Below, piece after piece: positions 1 through 8,642 of a stretch of DNA of 64,000 nucleotides. Source of the stretch: Longimicrobium terrae (GTDB taxonomy: Bacteria > Gemmatimonadota > Gemmatimonadetes > Longimicrobiales > Longimicrobiaceae); contig NZ_JACHIA010000003.1 of assembly GCF_014202995.1 (NCBI RefSeq), positions 310,001 through 374,000 on the forward strand, written 5' to 3'. Each line of letters starts with the position of its first letter. Position 1 is the first letter of the stretch. The notes beneath the pieces were generated by a model that did not search any database, was not told the DNA's origin, and was given only the letters and a program-made list of their open reading frames with translations. The position numbers and the translations under genes are program-made.

Positions 1-378
1 AAGGCGTCGGCGCATCCGGAGGGCTACGGGCTGATCATCGGCGGGCGCAACCTGACGGCGGAGAACCAGGACTACCTGTACTTCATCGTGCGGCAGGACG
101 GCAAGTACATGATCAAGCACCGCGCGGGCGCCGAAACGCACACGCTGGTGGACTGGACCGCCAACCCCGCCGTGCGCGCCGTGGACGCGCAGGGGCAGGC
201 GAGCAACGCGCTGTCGGTGATGTCGACGCCCACGCACGTGCGCTTTGCCATCAACGGCACGCAGGTGGCCGAGTTCCCGCGCGCGTCCGGGCCCAACACC
301 GACGGCGTGGTGGGGCTGCGGATGAACCACAACCTGGACGTGGCGGTGACGGACTTTGCGGTGACGCCCACGCGCTGA
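1..378 (+). CDS. C-terminal part of a laminin-G-like / DUF1080-like protein (5' truncated by window edge)
   Basis: The reading frame is open from base 1, so only the last 125 residues are present. The fragment reads as a beta-rich jelly roll: a YLYFIVRQDG-K strand pair, a short V-R-F-A-I-N-G-T-Q strand, and the closing G-V-V-G-L-R then D-F-A-V-T-P strands. This pattern is typical of concanavalin-like (LamG, DUF1080/3-keto-disaccharide hydrolase) domains. Function beyond likely carbohydrate or surface binding cannot be said from the fragment. The N-terminal domains of the three haloperoxidases later in the window have a similar fold pattern but are not close copies. Confidence 0.6.
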   Translation, partial: KASAHPEGYGLIIGGRNLTAENQDYLYFIVRQDGKYMIKHRAGAETHTLVDWTANPAVRAVDAQGQASNALSVMSTPTHVRFAINGTQVAEFPRASGPNTDGVVGLRMNHNLDVAVTDFAVTPTR

Positions 379-960
379 CCGCCACGCACCATCGGATGGA
401 TGACGGCCGCCCCGCGATTCGCGGGGCGGCCGTTTTGTCGTGCACGTGTGGGGGCGGGCAGGATCCGTTCATTTCGGCGAGTGTGGCGCGGCGGCGGGCA
501 GCCCTCACCCCCCGGCCCCCTCTCCCGCAAGCGGGAGAGGGGGAGACCTCAGCGCGTGGGCGGCGTCCGGCGTGGACGGCGGTCCATCGACGGGCCGCAG
601 CGTTGTTAGTCTTTCCGGATCGACGGTTCGATGCTGATCGGCAGCGTGCGACAAGCATCTCATCAGGTCCGAACGCTCAGCGCGGGGCGACTTTTCGTTG
701 TCGCGCTTCCCCGCTCCGCCGGGTGCCGCTGCTCCTGACGCGCGATCCGGCCGCATCGATCGAGGGGACTACGGCCGGATATCCGGAGAAAAGTGGCGGG
801 ATGCGGCGTTCGCACGCGCCGTGTACGACCGGCTCTGACAAAGGTCGCGCCCGCGTCCGACAGACAGGACCCTGCGCCATCTCTATCTTTTTGGCCATTC
901 GTGAGAGGTGCGCACCCATCGGCGCATCCGCGGCGTACGCCCTTGAAGGAGATGGATAAC
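379..960. other. Intergenic region with a terminator-like hairpin and a GC-rich repeat
   Basis: No convincing gene. A hairpin GCCGCCCCGCG / CGCGGGGCGGC at 404-433 probably ends the upstream gene. At about 500-560 lies a repeat of the form CCCTCTCCCGC-AAGCGGGAGAGGG followed by GAGACCTCAGCGCG. The GAGACCTCAGCGCG tail recurs near 5467-5486. Reading frames crossing this stretch have no family resemblance. Confidence 0.6.
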
Positions 961-2589
961 GTGCAACGAGCCGTTCGCGCACCCAAGACCGTGAACCCTG
1001 AACCCCGCGCGGAGCTCACTGCGTCGGAGCCGCGCAGCGGGCCGGGCCCCAAGCCCGGCACCTGGCGCGACGACCTGGGCGCCGGCCTTGTCGTCTTTCT
1101 GGTCGCCCTTCCGCTGTGCCTGGGCATCGCGCTGGCCTCCGGCGCGCCGCTGGCCGCCGGGCTGGTGACCGGGGCCGTGGGCGGCCTGCTGGTGTCGCGC
1201 CTGAGCGGATCGCAGCTCATGGTCAGCGGCCCCGCCGCCGGCCTTACCGCCATCGTGCTGGCCGCGCTCACTGAACTCGGATCGTACCAGGTGTTTCTGG
1301 TGGCCGTGGTGCTCGCCGGCCTCATTCAGCTGGGGCTGGGCTTCGTCAAGGCGGGCGTCATCGGCTACTTCTTTCCGTCGTCCGTCATTCGCGGAATGCT
1401 GGTGGGCATCGGCCTGATCCTGGTGATCAAGCAGCTGCCGTACGCGCTGGGGCTGGCTGGCAAGAAGGGGCAGACGCCCGAAGCCGGAACGGGCGGCATG
1501 GGCGGCCCGCTGGACGAGATCGCGCATCACCTGTCCACCATCGCGCCCGCCGCGGCCGTGCTGACGGTGGTGTCGCTGGCCCTGCTGGCGTTCTGGCCGT
1601 CCATCATGCCCGCGCGCTTCCGCAAGATGCTTCCCGCGCCGCTGGCCGTGGTGGTGTTCGGCGCGGTGGGCGCGTGGCTGATGGGGACGATGTCGGCCGG
1701 CTGGGCGCTGCCGGCCGAGGCGATGGTAACCCTGCCGGTGCCGCAGACGTTCTCGGACCTGGCCACGTACTTCACCTTTCCCCAGTGGAGCGCGCTGGGC
1801 AACCCGGCGGTCTACAAGGTGGCCATCACCGTGGCCATTGTCGCCAGCCTGGAGTCGCTGCTGAGCCTGGAAGCCACGGACCGGCTGGACCCGCTGAAGC
1901 GCACGTCGTCGCCACACCGCGAACTGGTGGCGCAGGGCACGGGCAACATGGTGAGCGGCCTGCTGGGCGGCCTGCCCATGACGGGCGTGATCGTGCGGAG
2001 CGCGGCCAACGTGGACGCGGGCGGCCGCACGTGGCGCAGCAGCTTCATCCACGGCGTGCTGCTGGTGGTGGCCGTGGCGAGCGTGCCCATGCTGCTGAAC
2101 CACATTCCACTGGCGGTGCTGGCGGCGGTGCTGATCTACACCGGCTTCAAGCTGGCGCACCCCAAGCAGGCCGTGGACGCGTGGAAGCGCGGGCCCAAGT
2201 ACGCCATTCCCTTCTTTGCTACGGTCATCGCCATTCTGGCGACCGACCTGCTGATCGGGATCGCGGTGGGGCTGGCCATCGGCATCTTCTTTCTGCTGCG
2301 CGACAGCGCGCGCAACGCGTACTCGTTCGAGCGCTCGGAGTCTGAGGACCACCACCGCATTCGCCTGACACTGGCGGAAGAGGTGACGTTCCTGAACAAG
2401 GCGCAGATCAGCACCGCGCTGCAGACCCTGCCGGAAGGCGCCACCGTGACCGTGGACGCCAGCCGCTGCAAGCACCTGGACGACGACGTGGTGGAGCTGC
2501 TGCACGACTACCGCGAAACGGCGCAGAACCGCGGCGTGCACCTGGTGCTCAAGGGCGTGCCCGGCGCGCCGATGGCGATCATGCACTGA
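961..2589 (+). CDS. SulP-family anion (probably bicarbonate/sulfate) transporter with C-terminal STAS domain
   Basis: A 542-residue inner-membrane protein. The membrane domain begins about residue 35 with the G-L-V-V-F-L-V-A-L-P-L-C-L-G-I-A-L-A-S-G type first SulP helix and continues through about 12-14 hydrophobic segments to residue 450. A STAS domain (about 465-540) follows, with the V-D-A-S-R-C segment. GTG at 961 is preferred because AAGGAG at 946-951 is 9 bases upstream. The ATG at 952 is in frame but almost touches that site. The next gene is a beta-carbonic anhydrase 128 bases downstream. SulP proteins paired with carbonic anhydrase are generally taken as bicarbonate carriers (BicA-like), but substrate cannot be read from sequence alone, and sulfate remains possible. 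Confidence 0.88.
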   Translation: MQRAVRAPKTVNPEPRAELTASEPRSGPGPKPGTWRDDLGAGLVVFLVALPLCLGIALASGAPLAAGLVTGAVGGLLVSRLSGSQLMVSGPAAGLTAIVLAALTELGSYQVFLVAVVLAGLIQLGLGFVKAGVIGYFFPSSVIRGMLVGIGLILVIKQLPYALGLAGKKGQTPEAGTGGMGGPLDEIAHHLSTIAPAAAVLTVVSLALLAFWPSIMPARFRKMLPAPLAVVVFGAVGAWLMGTMSAGWALPAEAMVTLPVPQTFSDLATYFTFPQWSALGNPAVYKVAITVAIVASLESLLSLEATDRLDPLKRTSSPHRELVAQGTGNMVSGLLGGLPMTGVIVRSAANVDAGGRTWRSSFIHGVLLVVAVASVPMLLNHIPLAVLAAVLIYTGFKLAHPKQAVDAWKRGPKYAIPFFATVIAILATDLLIGIAVGLAIGIFFLLRDSARNAYSFERSESEDHHRIRLTLAEEVTFLNKAQISTALQTLPEGATVTVDASRCKHLDDDVVELLHDYRETAQNRGVHLVLKGVPGAPMAIMH

Positions 2590-2710
2590 AAAACGAAGTG
2601 CGGAAGTGCGGGGTGCGTGAGTGCGGGAGTGCGTTCGCGTCCTGGCCCGCCCCGGTGCGGCGGCCCGCCACTTACGCACTTACGCACTTACGCACTTTCT
2701 CCTTCCCGAG
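2590..2710. repeat. Short-period repeats in inverted orientation between transporter and carbonic anhydrase
   Basis: The left block (2596-2633) repeats GTGCGGGA/GTGCGTGA-type units. The right block (2669-2699) carries CACTTACG three times. The units are reverse complements in outline (AGTGCGTA versus TACGCACT), so the transcript could fold into a large imperfect stem between the two coding regions. It may tune expression within the operon or simply be a slippage-prone repeat. Confidence 0.6.
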
Positions 2711-2717
2711 GATGACC

Positions 2718-3377
2718 ATGTCGATCGAGAACCTGATTGAACGCAACGGCCGCTGGGTAGAGGACTGCACCGCGGAAGACCCGGACTACTTCCGGCGCAT
2801 CGCGGCGGAGCACAAGCCCAACTACCTGTACATCGGCTGCAGCGACGCGCGCGTGCCGGTGAACACGCTCACGCAGACCGGCCCGGGCGAGCTGTTCGTG
2901 CACCGCAACGTGGCCAACCAGGTGATGGCCACCGACGCCAACCTGCTCGCCGTGGTGCAGTACGCGGTGGAAGCGCTGGGAGTGAAGGACATCATCGTCT
3001 GCGGCCACGAGGAGTGCGGCGGCGTGCGCGCGGCCCTGGGCTCCGGCGCGCCCCTGCAGGTGGAGCACTGGCTGTCTGGCGTGCGCAACACCGCCCGCCT
3101 GTACGCCAAGGAGCTGGACGAACTGGACGAGGAGGCGCGCATGCGGCGTCTGGTGGAATTGAACGTGATCGAACAGGTTTACAACCTGAGCCGCATTCCG
3201 CTGGTGCAGGACGCCTGGGAGCGCGGCTCGGAGCTGCGCATTCACGGCCTGGTCTACGGCCTGCACGAAGGCCGGCTGCGCAACCTTGGCGTGACCATGA
3301 GCGGCCGCACCGCGGACCTGCACCCGGGCACGCTGGCCGACGCCACGACGGGGCCGGTGCTGCTGCGCGCGGGATGA
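2718..3377 (+). CDS. Beta-class carbonic anhydrase
   Basis: A 219-residue cytoplasmic zinc enzyme interconverting CO2 and bicarbonate. Zinc ligands are visible: Cys41, Asp43 and Arg45 in C-S-D-A-R, then His97 and Cys100 in H-E-E-C-G-G. Length and the HRNVAN and GVRAAL segments fit the beta family. ATG 2718 is chosen over 2712 because GAGG (2708-2711) is 6 bases upstream of 2718 and abuts 2712. The gene follows the SulP transporter, and its stop codon overlaps the start of the next gene as ATGA (3374-3377), indicating translational coupling to a sensor kinase. Imported bicarbonate would be converted by this enzyme, giving the unit a CO2-supply or pH role. Confidence 0.95.
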   Translation: MSIENLIERNGRWVEDCTAEDPDYFRRIAAEHKPNYLYIGCSDARVPVNTLTQTGPGELFVHRNVANQVMATDANLLAVVQYAVEALGVKDIIVCGHEECGGVRAALGSGAPLQVEHWLSGVRNTARLYAKELDELDEEARMRRLVELNVIEQVYNLSRIPLVQDAWERGSELRIHGLVYGLHEGRLRNLGVTMSGRTADLHPGTLADATTGPVLLRAG

Positions 3378-4543
3378 GCACCACGGCGGCGGGCGCACGG
3401 CCCGCCGCCCGCACCACGGCAGACGGAAACCGGGTGGATTCAGGAACGGACCGAGTACCATCCACAGACACGCGCGTGACCGGGGCGGCGCCTGCCGCCG
3501 GCCCGGCCCCGCACGGGGACCCGGCGTCCCCTTCCGCCCCGGCAAAGGGCGGAAGGGGACTTCTGCGCATTCCCCTGCTGCAGAAGCTGGTGGTTACCGA
3601 CGTGCTCATCAACGTGGTCGCGTACATGGTGATGCGCGGCGCCAGCCCGCAGTACGTGGACGAGATCATGATTGCGTCGCTGCTGGTGACGCTGCTGCTC
3701 AACACCGGGCTCGTGTACTGGTCGCTCCTTCCCCTGCGCACGCTGGAGATGACGGCCGGGCGCGTGGCCGCGGGCGACCTGGCCGCGCGCGTTTCGTTTT
3801 CCCGCTTGGCGGATCGCAACGTCAGCCGCATCGGCACCACCATCAACTCGCTGCTTGACCAGCTGCTGGCGGATCAGGCGCGGGTGCGCTACCTGACCGC
3901 GCAGGTCATCGGCGCGGCGGACGCGGAGCGCGCGCGTCTTGCCCGCGAGCTGCACGACTCCACCGCGCAGTCGCTGAGCGCGGTGGAAATGCTGCTGACG
4001 GCCACGTGGAACGATACGGGGCCCGATGCGCCCAAGGGGGTGCTGCGCGAGCGCATCGGGGTGATGCGCGAGGTGGTGACGGATGCGCTGCGCGAAGTGC
4101 GCACGATGTCGCATCGCGTGCATCCCAGCGCGCTGGAGCACCTGCCGCTGGAAACGGCGCTGGAGGTGCTGGCCCGGCGCACGCTGGAGCAGACGGGCGT
4201 GCACAGCGAGATGGAGGCGAGGGTGCACGCGCCGCTTTCGCCGCGGGTGGCGTCGGTTCTCTACCGCGTGGCGCAGGAGGCCATTGGCAACGCGCTGCGG
4301 CATGGGCGCCCGGAGACGGTTTCCGTGCGGCTGGAGGTGGATTACACCCGCGCCCGCCTCACCATTCACGACGACGGCGGCGGATTCGACGTGGCGCGCG
4401 CGGAATCGGCGCGCACGGGGATGGGATTGTTCGTGATGCGGGAACGGCTGGTGCTGGTGAACGGGGAACTGGGGATCGAGAGCGGGATCGGACGCGGCAC
4501 CACCGTACGCGCCGTGGCTCCGAACGTGATGGAGAAGGCATGA
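3374..4543 (+). CDS. Membrane histidine kinase, NarX/DesK type (HAMP - HisKA_3 - HATPase)
   Basis: 389 residues. A low-complexity Ala/Pro/Gly/Thr N-terminal stretch (1-58) is followed by two hydrophobic segments (about 68-88 and 98-120) with almost no external loop, a HAMP linker (to about 170), the phospho-acceptor segment A-R-E-L-H-D-S-T-A-Q with His near 193, and a HATPase domain whose N box (Q-E-A-I-G-N-A-L-R-H) and G box (D-D-G-G-G-F-D, G-M-G-L) are intact. The tiny periplasmic part suggests sensing within the membrane or cytoplasm. The start overlaps the carbonic anhydrase stop and the end overlaps the response regulator start, so the three genes are translationally coupled. Confidence 0.92.
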   Translation: MSTTAAGARPAARTTADGNRVDSGTDRVPSTDTRVTGAAPAAGPAPHGDPASPSAPAKGGRGLLRIPLLQKLVVTDVLINVVAYMVMRGASPQYVDEIMIASLLVTLLLNTGLVYWSLLPLRTLEMTAGRVAAGDLAARVSFSRLADRNVSRIGTTINSLLDQLLADQARVRYLTAQVIGAADAERARLARELHDSTAQSLSAVEMLLTATWNDTGPDAPKGVLRERIGVMREVVTDALREVRTMSHRVHPSALEHLPLETALEVLARRTLEQTGVHSEMEARVHAPLSPRVASVLYRVAQEAIGNALRHGRPETVSVRLEVDYTRARLTIHDDGGGFDVARAESARTGMGLFVMRERLVLVNGELGIESGIGRGTTVRAVAPNVMEKA

Positions 4544-5241
4544 GCGGCACACCGGGCGCGCCACGGACGGGACCCATTCGCGTACTGCTCGCGGACGACC
4601 ACAGCGTGCTGCGGCTGGGGCTGCGCGCCCTGCTGAGCGCGGCGCCGGACATCGAGGTCGTGGGCGAGGCCAGCGACGGCGCCGAGGCGCTGGAGCAGGT
4701 GGAAAGGCTGCATCCCGACGTGGTCATCATGGACGTGACGATGACGGGAATGGATGGGGTGACGGCCACGCGCGAACTCACGCGCCGCAACTCGTCCGCC
4801 GCGGTTCTCGCCCTCACGATGCACGACGAGGAGGCATACCTGGTGCCGCTGCTCAAGGCGGGCGCGCTCGGCTACGTCGTAAAAAGCGCGGCGAGCGCCA
4901 CCCTTCTCGCCGCGGTGCGCACGGTGGCGGAGGGGCGGCGGTTCGTGCGGCCGGAGGCGGCTCCCGTGCTGGCGGAGGAGCTGGTGCGCAGCTCGTCGGC
5001 GGATGAAACCAGGCAGCGCTACGACTCGCTGAGCGAGCGGGAGCGGACGGTGTTTCTGCTGATTGCGCAGGGGTATTCCACCTCGCAGGCCGGGGAGCGC
5101 CTGTTCATCAGCGCCAAGACGGCGGATACGTACCGGCGGCGCATCAACGCCAAGCTGGGCACGACGGAGCGGGCGGATTACGTGCGGCTCGCGCTGGAGC
5201 TCGGCCTGCTGAACTCGCGCGCTGAGGGCGACGCCGGGTGA
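4540..5241 (+). CDS. NarL/FixJ-family response regulator
   Basis: 233 residues: receiver domain (about 12-128) with acidic pocket A-D-D-H, phospho-acceptor Asp near 65 in I-M-D-V-T-M-T-G and conserved Lys in Y-V-V-K-S-A, then a LuxR-type helix-turn-helix (about 170-225) with L-S-E-R-E-R and S-A-K-T-A-D-T-Y-R. The start ATG at 4540 overlaps the kinase stop (ATGA) and has GGAGAAGG at 4531-4538. It is the cognate partner of the kinase. Its targets are not visible, though the transporter/anhydrase operon itself is an obvious candidate. Confidence 0.93.
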   Translation: MSGTPGAPRTGPIRVLLADDHSVLRLGLRALLSAAPDIEVVGEASDGAEALEQVERLHPDVVIMDVTMTGMDGVTATRELTRRNSSAAVLALTMHDEEAYLVPLLKAGALGYVVKSAASATLLAAVRTVAEGRRFVRPEAAPVLAEELVRSSSADETRQRYDSLSERERTVFLLIAQGYSTSQAGERLFISAKTADTYRRRINAKLGTTERADYVRLALELGLLNSRAEGDAG

Positions 5242-5304
5242 TCCGCCGATGGCGCGAAGAGTTGCGCGTGAACCCGGCTCCCGGCGCGCCCAGTCTGTCC
5301 TGAG

Positions 5305-5380
5305 CGGATGAATCCGCCGCTCGAAACGCGGGAAGCCCCGACACGCCGCCCACAGGCGCCGTTCGGGGCTTCAACTGCAT
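5305..5380. repeat. Intergenic repeat family A, copy 1
   Basis: An element whose core is AGCCCCGA followed by a GGCGCC-rich loop and TCGGGGCT, flanked on one side by GAATCCGCCGCTC (or its complement) and on the other by TTCAACTGCA. Copies lie at 5305-5380, 5538-5620, 28992-29070, 62376-62452 and 63918-63997, always between genes and in both orientations. The stem can act as a terminator in either direction. The conserved outer arms show it is a dispersed family, not only independent terminators. Confidence 0.75.
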
Positions 5381-5537
5381 GCGGGGCATGGGGTCATGCG
5401 TTACGGACGATGCCGTCGCTGCGGAGAGGCCCCCTCTCCCCGGCCCTCTCCCCCGCTCCGCGGGAGAAAGGGAGACCTCAGCGCGAGCACATGCGGCGGT
5501 GAGAACCCCGGCATTGACGCATGATGATGGTTCCTAC

Positions 5538-5684
5538 GCAGTTGAAGCCCCGATCATGGACGCGACAGCGGCCATGCGTCGGGGCTTACCGCTGTTTGAG
5601 CGGCGGATTCATTCGCTCTCGTGGGGGAGGGTGGGCCGGTGGTGCCGGCCCGGGTGGGGGCCGCCCTGGAGCCCGCCCGCCGCG
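5538..5684. repeat. Intergenic repeat family A, copy 2, with adjoining GGGCCGGTGGTGCCGGCCC element
   Basis: The family A element (5538-5620) is followed by GTGGGGGAGGGTGGGCCGG-TGGTGCCGGCCCGGGTGGG-GGCCGCC at 5621-5670. The same pair occurs in reverse order and orientation at 28861-29070, showing that the two segments travel together. The rest of 5242-5746 holds a CCCTCTCC-type repeat (5425-5490) and no gene. Confidence 0.7.
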
Positions 5685-5746
5685 CCTCCATCCAATCACG
5701 CGCGGTTGAATCCTCACGGGAGGACCGTGACGCGCTCCGCCGGGAT

Positions 5747-6325
5747 TCACCCCGAAGCCGCCTGCCTCCGGGTCCGCTTGCGGATGCGGATCGCGAAGCG
5801 GACCAGCAGAAACAGCATTACCGCGAGCAGCACCAGCGCTACCACCGGCGCCAGGAATGCGAGCGCGATCGATCCAATAGCCGCCACGTCCTCTACCACG
5901 CTCAGGATCGGATTGCCGATTCCGCCCGTCGCGGCGGTGCTCCCCACGCGCGCGGTCGCCTTGGCCGAGTGCACGCCCAGCGCGAGCGGCGCCCCCAGCA
6001 CGATGCCGATCCCGATGGCGTACTGCGGGCTGAGCTGATACAGAAACGGCGTCGCGGCAAGGACGGCGAGCCCCGGCTTGGTGAACAGCTGGATGGAGTC
6101 CAGCGCGTGGTCCACCAGCGGCACCTTGTCGCCCAGGATCTCGATGAGCGTGGCGATGCCGAACGCCAGCACCGTTTCCGGGCGCGCCAGCCACTCCAGA
6201 TTCTGCGGCAGCGGAACGTGCAGGGTCCACGCGGCCAGGCTGGCGCTGAACACGGGCAGAAACGCGCGCAGCCCTGCGCAGGCGGCAAGCACGATACCGA
6301 ACGCGGCGGCGGAAAGTGCGTCCAT
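5747..6325 (-). CDS. DUF4126-family integral membrane protein
   Basis: 192 residues, ATG at 6325, with at least four hydrophobic segments: about 7-27, 80-105, 135-155 and 165-185. The A-G-L-R-A-F-L-P-V segment near the N-terminus, the D-K-V-P-L-V-D-H-A-L-D motif near 65 and the G-A-P-L-A-L-G-V-H-S-A-K-A segment near 115 are characteristic of DUF4126. The biochemical role of the family is unknown. The protein ends in a basic R-I-R-K-R-T-R-R tail, presumably cytoplasmic. It is divergent from the radical SAM gene at 6459; no good ribosome site is visible upstream of the ATG. Confidence 0.8.
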   Translation of the reverse strand: MDALSAAAFGIVLAACAGLRAFLPVFSASLAAWTLHVPLPQNLEWLARPETVLAFGIATLIEILGDKVPLVDHALDSIQLFTKPGLAVLAATPFLYQLSPQYAIGIGIVLGAPLALGVHSAKATARVGSTAATGGIGNPILSVVEDVAAIGSIALAFLAPVVALVLLAVMLFLLVRFAIRIRKRTRRQAASG

Positions 6326-6413
6326 GTCGGGGGCGGAAGTGGGCGGACGTGGCGGGAAGCGAATGGACCTGAACTTCGTTCCCGCCACACGATTACACAA
6401 TCCCTGCACCCTC

Positions 6414-6458
6414 GCCGAAACCGTTGCTTTCGGCGTTCATTCGGTTTATCATTCGGGC
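6414..6458 (+). promoter_or_regulatory. Candidate promoter/operator of the radical SAM gene
   Basis: An inverted repeat GCCGAAA-N7-TTTCGGC (6414-6434) is followed by TTTATCAT-type sequence (6445-6452) just ahead of the ATG pair at 6459. TTGCTT at 6424-6429 could be the -35. The closeness of the -10 to the ATG would give a very short or absent leader. Confidence 0.35.
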
Positions 6459-7559
6459 ATGATGAAACCGAATCCGCGCCCGCAGACCGGGGGCGAGGCG
6501 CCGCTGGTTCAGCTCCGGGGACGCGGCACCGCGCAGAACCCCAGAAACCGCTTCGTCTCCGCCGAGTTCGTGGCGGACCCGGAGGCGTACGACCCGGACG
6601 AGCCCGGTCCGCGGACGCAGTTTCTGCGCGACCACACGCGCAACATCATCTCGCGCAACGACAGCCCCGACATCCCGTTCGACGCCAGCGTCAACCCGTA
6701 CCGCGGCTGCGAGCATGGCTGCGTGTACTGCTTCGCGCGTCCCACGCACGAGTACCTGGGCTACTCGTCCGGGCTGGACTTCGAGACCAAGATCCTGGTC
6801 AAGCACGACGCGGCGGAACTGCTGCGCAAGGAACTGCTGGCCGCCAGGTGGGTGCCCCGCCCCATCGCGCTCAGCGGCGTGACCGATCCGTACCAGCCGG
6901 TAGAGCGCCGGCTCAAGATCACGCGCGGCGTGCTGGAAGTGCTGGCGGAGTTCCGCAACCCGGTCGCCGTCGTCACCAAGAACCACCTCGTCACTCGCGA
7001 CGCGGATCTGCTGGCGGAACTCGCCTCGCACAACGCCGCCGTGGTGAACCTGAGCGTGACTACGCTGGATGCGGAACTTCAGCGCACGATGGAGCCGCGC
7101 GCGGCCACACCGGCGCGGAGGCTGGACGCCATCCGCACGCTGTCCGAAGTGGGCATCCCCGTCCGCGTGCTGATCGCGCCCGTGATCCCCGGGCTGACGG
7201 ATCACGAGATGCCGGCCATCGCGGCGGCGGCGGCGGAAGCGGGGGCCGTGGCGGCGAGCTACGTGCCGCTGCGGCTGCCGTTCGCGCTCAAGGAACTGTT
7301 CGAGGGATGGCTGCAGACGCACGTCCCCGACCGCGCGGACAAGGTGCTGAACCGCATTCGCGACATGCGCGGCGGCAAGCTGTACGATGCACAGTTTGGA
7401 ACGCGGATGACGGGCGAGGGAATCTTCGCCGTGCAGATGCAGGCGCTGTTCAACACGGCCTGCCGCAAGGCGGGCCTGACGCGCGATTTCCCGACGCTCT
7501 CGACCGAGGCCTTCCGCCGTCCCCACGACGCACGCGGCCAGATAAGCCTGTTCGACTGA
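6459..7559 (+). CDS. SplB-like radical SAM protein (PA0069/Rv2578c type)
   Basis: 366 residues. The radical SAM iron-sulfur motif is C-E-H-G-C-V-Y-C at residues 84-91 (CxxxCxxC), followed by F-A-R-P-T-H-E and later the P-Y-Q-P-V-E-R and L-K-I-T-R-G segments typical of the COG1533 group annotated as DNA repair photolyase-like. The barrel runs to about residue 290. Family members are related to spore photoproduct lyase, but most, like this one, come from non-sporulating bacteria and have no confirmed substrate. The start is the first of two adjacent ATG codons. The gene appears to be monocistronic. Confidence 0.85.
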   Translation: MMKPNPRPQTGGEAPLVQLRGRGTAQNPRNRFVSAEFVADPEAYDPDEPGPRTQFLRDHTRNIISRNDSPDIPFDASVNPYRGCEHGCVYCFARPTHEYLGYSSGLDFETKILVKHDAAELLRKELLAARWVPRPIALSGVTDPYQPVERRLKITRGVLEVLAEFRNPVAVVTKNHLVTRDADLLAELASHNAAVVNLSVTTLDAELQRTMEPRAATPARRLDAIRTLSEVGIPVRVLIAPVIPGLTDHEMPAIAAAAAEAGAVAASYVPLRLPFALKELFEGWLQTHVPDRADKVLNRIRDMRGGKLYDAQFGTRMTGEGIFAVQMQALFNTACRKAGLTRDFPTLSTEAFRRPHDARGQISLFD

Positions 7560-8089
7560 GGACGGGGGCCGGCGTCTGACTTCCTCGGGCGACGCCGCCT
7601 CTGTCGTGAGAACAAGACCGTGGAACGGAGTCCCGCCGGTGCCGATCATCACAAGCGCGTTTCCATCGCCATCGTCTCCATTGAGGATCGTTCCACCGCG
7701 GCTCAATGGCCGTCCTGGCTGTCGATCCAGCGGCGGCGCTTCCCGCGGAACGAAAGGTCGATTCGCCTGACTGATTCATAGACGGGGCGTGGCCGCACAC
7801 TCTCGTGAGGAAACTTCATCGGTGGAGACTCGGGCAGAGTTCGCGGCCTAGAGCCCTCTCTGTGTGACCGACGAGAATCCCGCCCGGATTTCAGCTGAAA
7901 TCCGGGCGGGATTACGTTATCCGAACTCACCTGATCCCCGCGATCAGACGCGTGATCCGTCTGTAGCACACGCCCGGGTTCTGTGCGCGGGTGTCGACTA
8001 CGCCGGTATGTGGCATGCTGCGGACTCCCCCCCGCCTCCCCGCCGGCTTCCCCGGCGCGGGTGGTCGTACTCCAACGCGGAGGGGAAGG
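7560..8089. other. Gap with a 38-bp perfect palindrome
   Basis: No supported gene. The notable feature is an uninterrupted palindrome at 7876-7913 (arms AATCCCGCCCGGATTTCAG and its exact complement, no loop). It could act as a two-way terminator, though no T-run follows on the + side, or as a protein binding or cruciform site. A short minus-strand frame at 7703-7819 lacks a ribosome site. Confidence 0.6.
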
Positions 8090-8581
8090 ATGGCAACGAC
8101 GGCGGACGTTTCGCGCGCGCGGGCCTTTCGGCCGGAGGATGCGGCGGTGCTCGGCACCGGCACCCGCACTCCCGGCTGGGATCTCGCCACCGAGAGGAGG
8201 ATCGACGACGGCGAAGCGATGGCGAAGGGAGTGGGGTGGTTCAGTATCGCGCTGGGGCTGGCCGAGGTGGTCGCCCCGGAAAAGATCGCGGGAGAGCTGG
8301 GGATGGAGGACAAGAAGAACCTCGTCCGGCTCTATGGCTTCCGCGAACTCGCCAAGGGTGTGGGAATCCTCTCCAATCGAAAGCCGGCCGGGTGGGTGTG
8401 GGGGCGGGTCGCGGGCGACGTGCTGGACCTGGCGACGCTCGCCAGCGGGCTGCGCAGCGACAACCCCAAGCGCGACAACGTCCTGAAGGCGATCAGCGCG
8501 ATCGTGGGGGTGACGGTGGTGGACGTGGCCGTCGCGCGCCAGCTCAGCGAGGCCAGGAACGAGCGGGTGCGGCACGACTGA
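8090..8581 (+). CDS. Small membrane protein, hypothetical
   Basis: 163 residues; ATG 8090 has GGAGG at 8079-8083, which fixes the start against longer in-frame options. Hydrophobic segments occur near 46-62 ([13 protein letters not shown]), 90-125 and 135-155 ([12 protein letters not shown]). The order [23 protein letters not shown] and the R-V-A-G-D-V-L-D-L pattern resemble the N-terminal membrane region of cyclase/dehydrase-like proteins. The terminator-like hairpin at 8594-8618 separates it from the dehydrogenase. Function unknown. Confidence 0.7.
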   Translation: MATTADVSRARAFRPEDAAVLGTGTRTPGWDLATERRIDDGEAMAKGVGWFSIALGLAEVVAPEKIAGELGMEDKKNLVRLYGFRELAKGVGILSNRKPAGWVWGRVAGDVLDLATLASGLRSDNPKRDNVLKAISAIVGVTVVDVAVARQLSEARNERVRHD

Positions 8582-8593
8582 CGGAGCGACGGC

Positions 8594-8618
8594 GCCCGCC
8601 GGTGCGGCGGGCCTTTCT
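8594..8618 (+). terminator. Rho-independent-like terminator
   Basis: GCCCGCC (8594-8600), loop GGTGC, GGCGGGC (8606-8612), then CTTTCTC. Confidence 0.6.
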
Positions 8619-8642
8619 CACATCCCGACCGGAGCGGTGACA

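Noticed and set aside
883-2679. Long minus-strand frame over the SulP gene
   Set aside because: Composition is His/Arg/Gln-rich with no family signal; the plus strand encodes an unmistakable transporter.
5621-7579. 652-residue plus-strand frame across the DUF4126 and radical SAM region
   Set aside because: Crosses repeats and runs out of phase with two recognisable genes.
7703-7819. 38-residue minus-strand frame with a basic C-terminus
   Set aside because: Too short, no ribosome site, no homologous pattern recognised.
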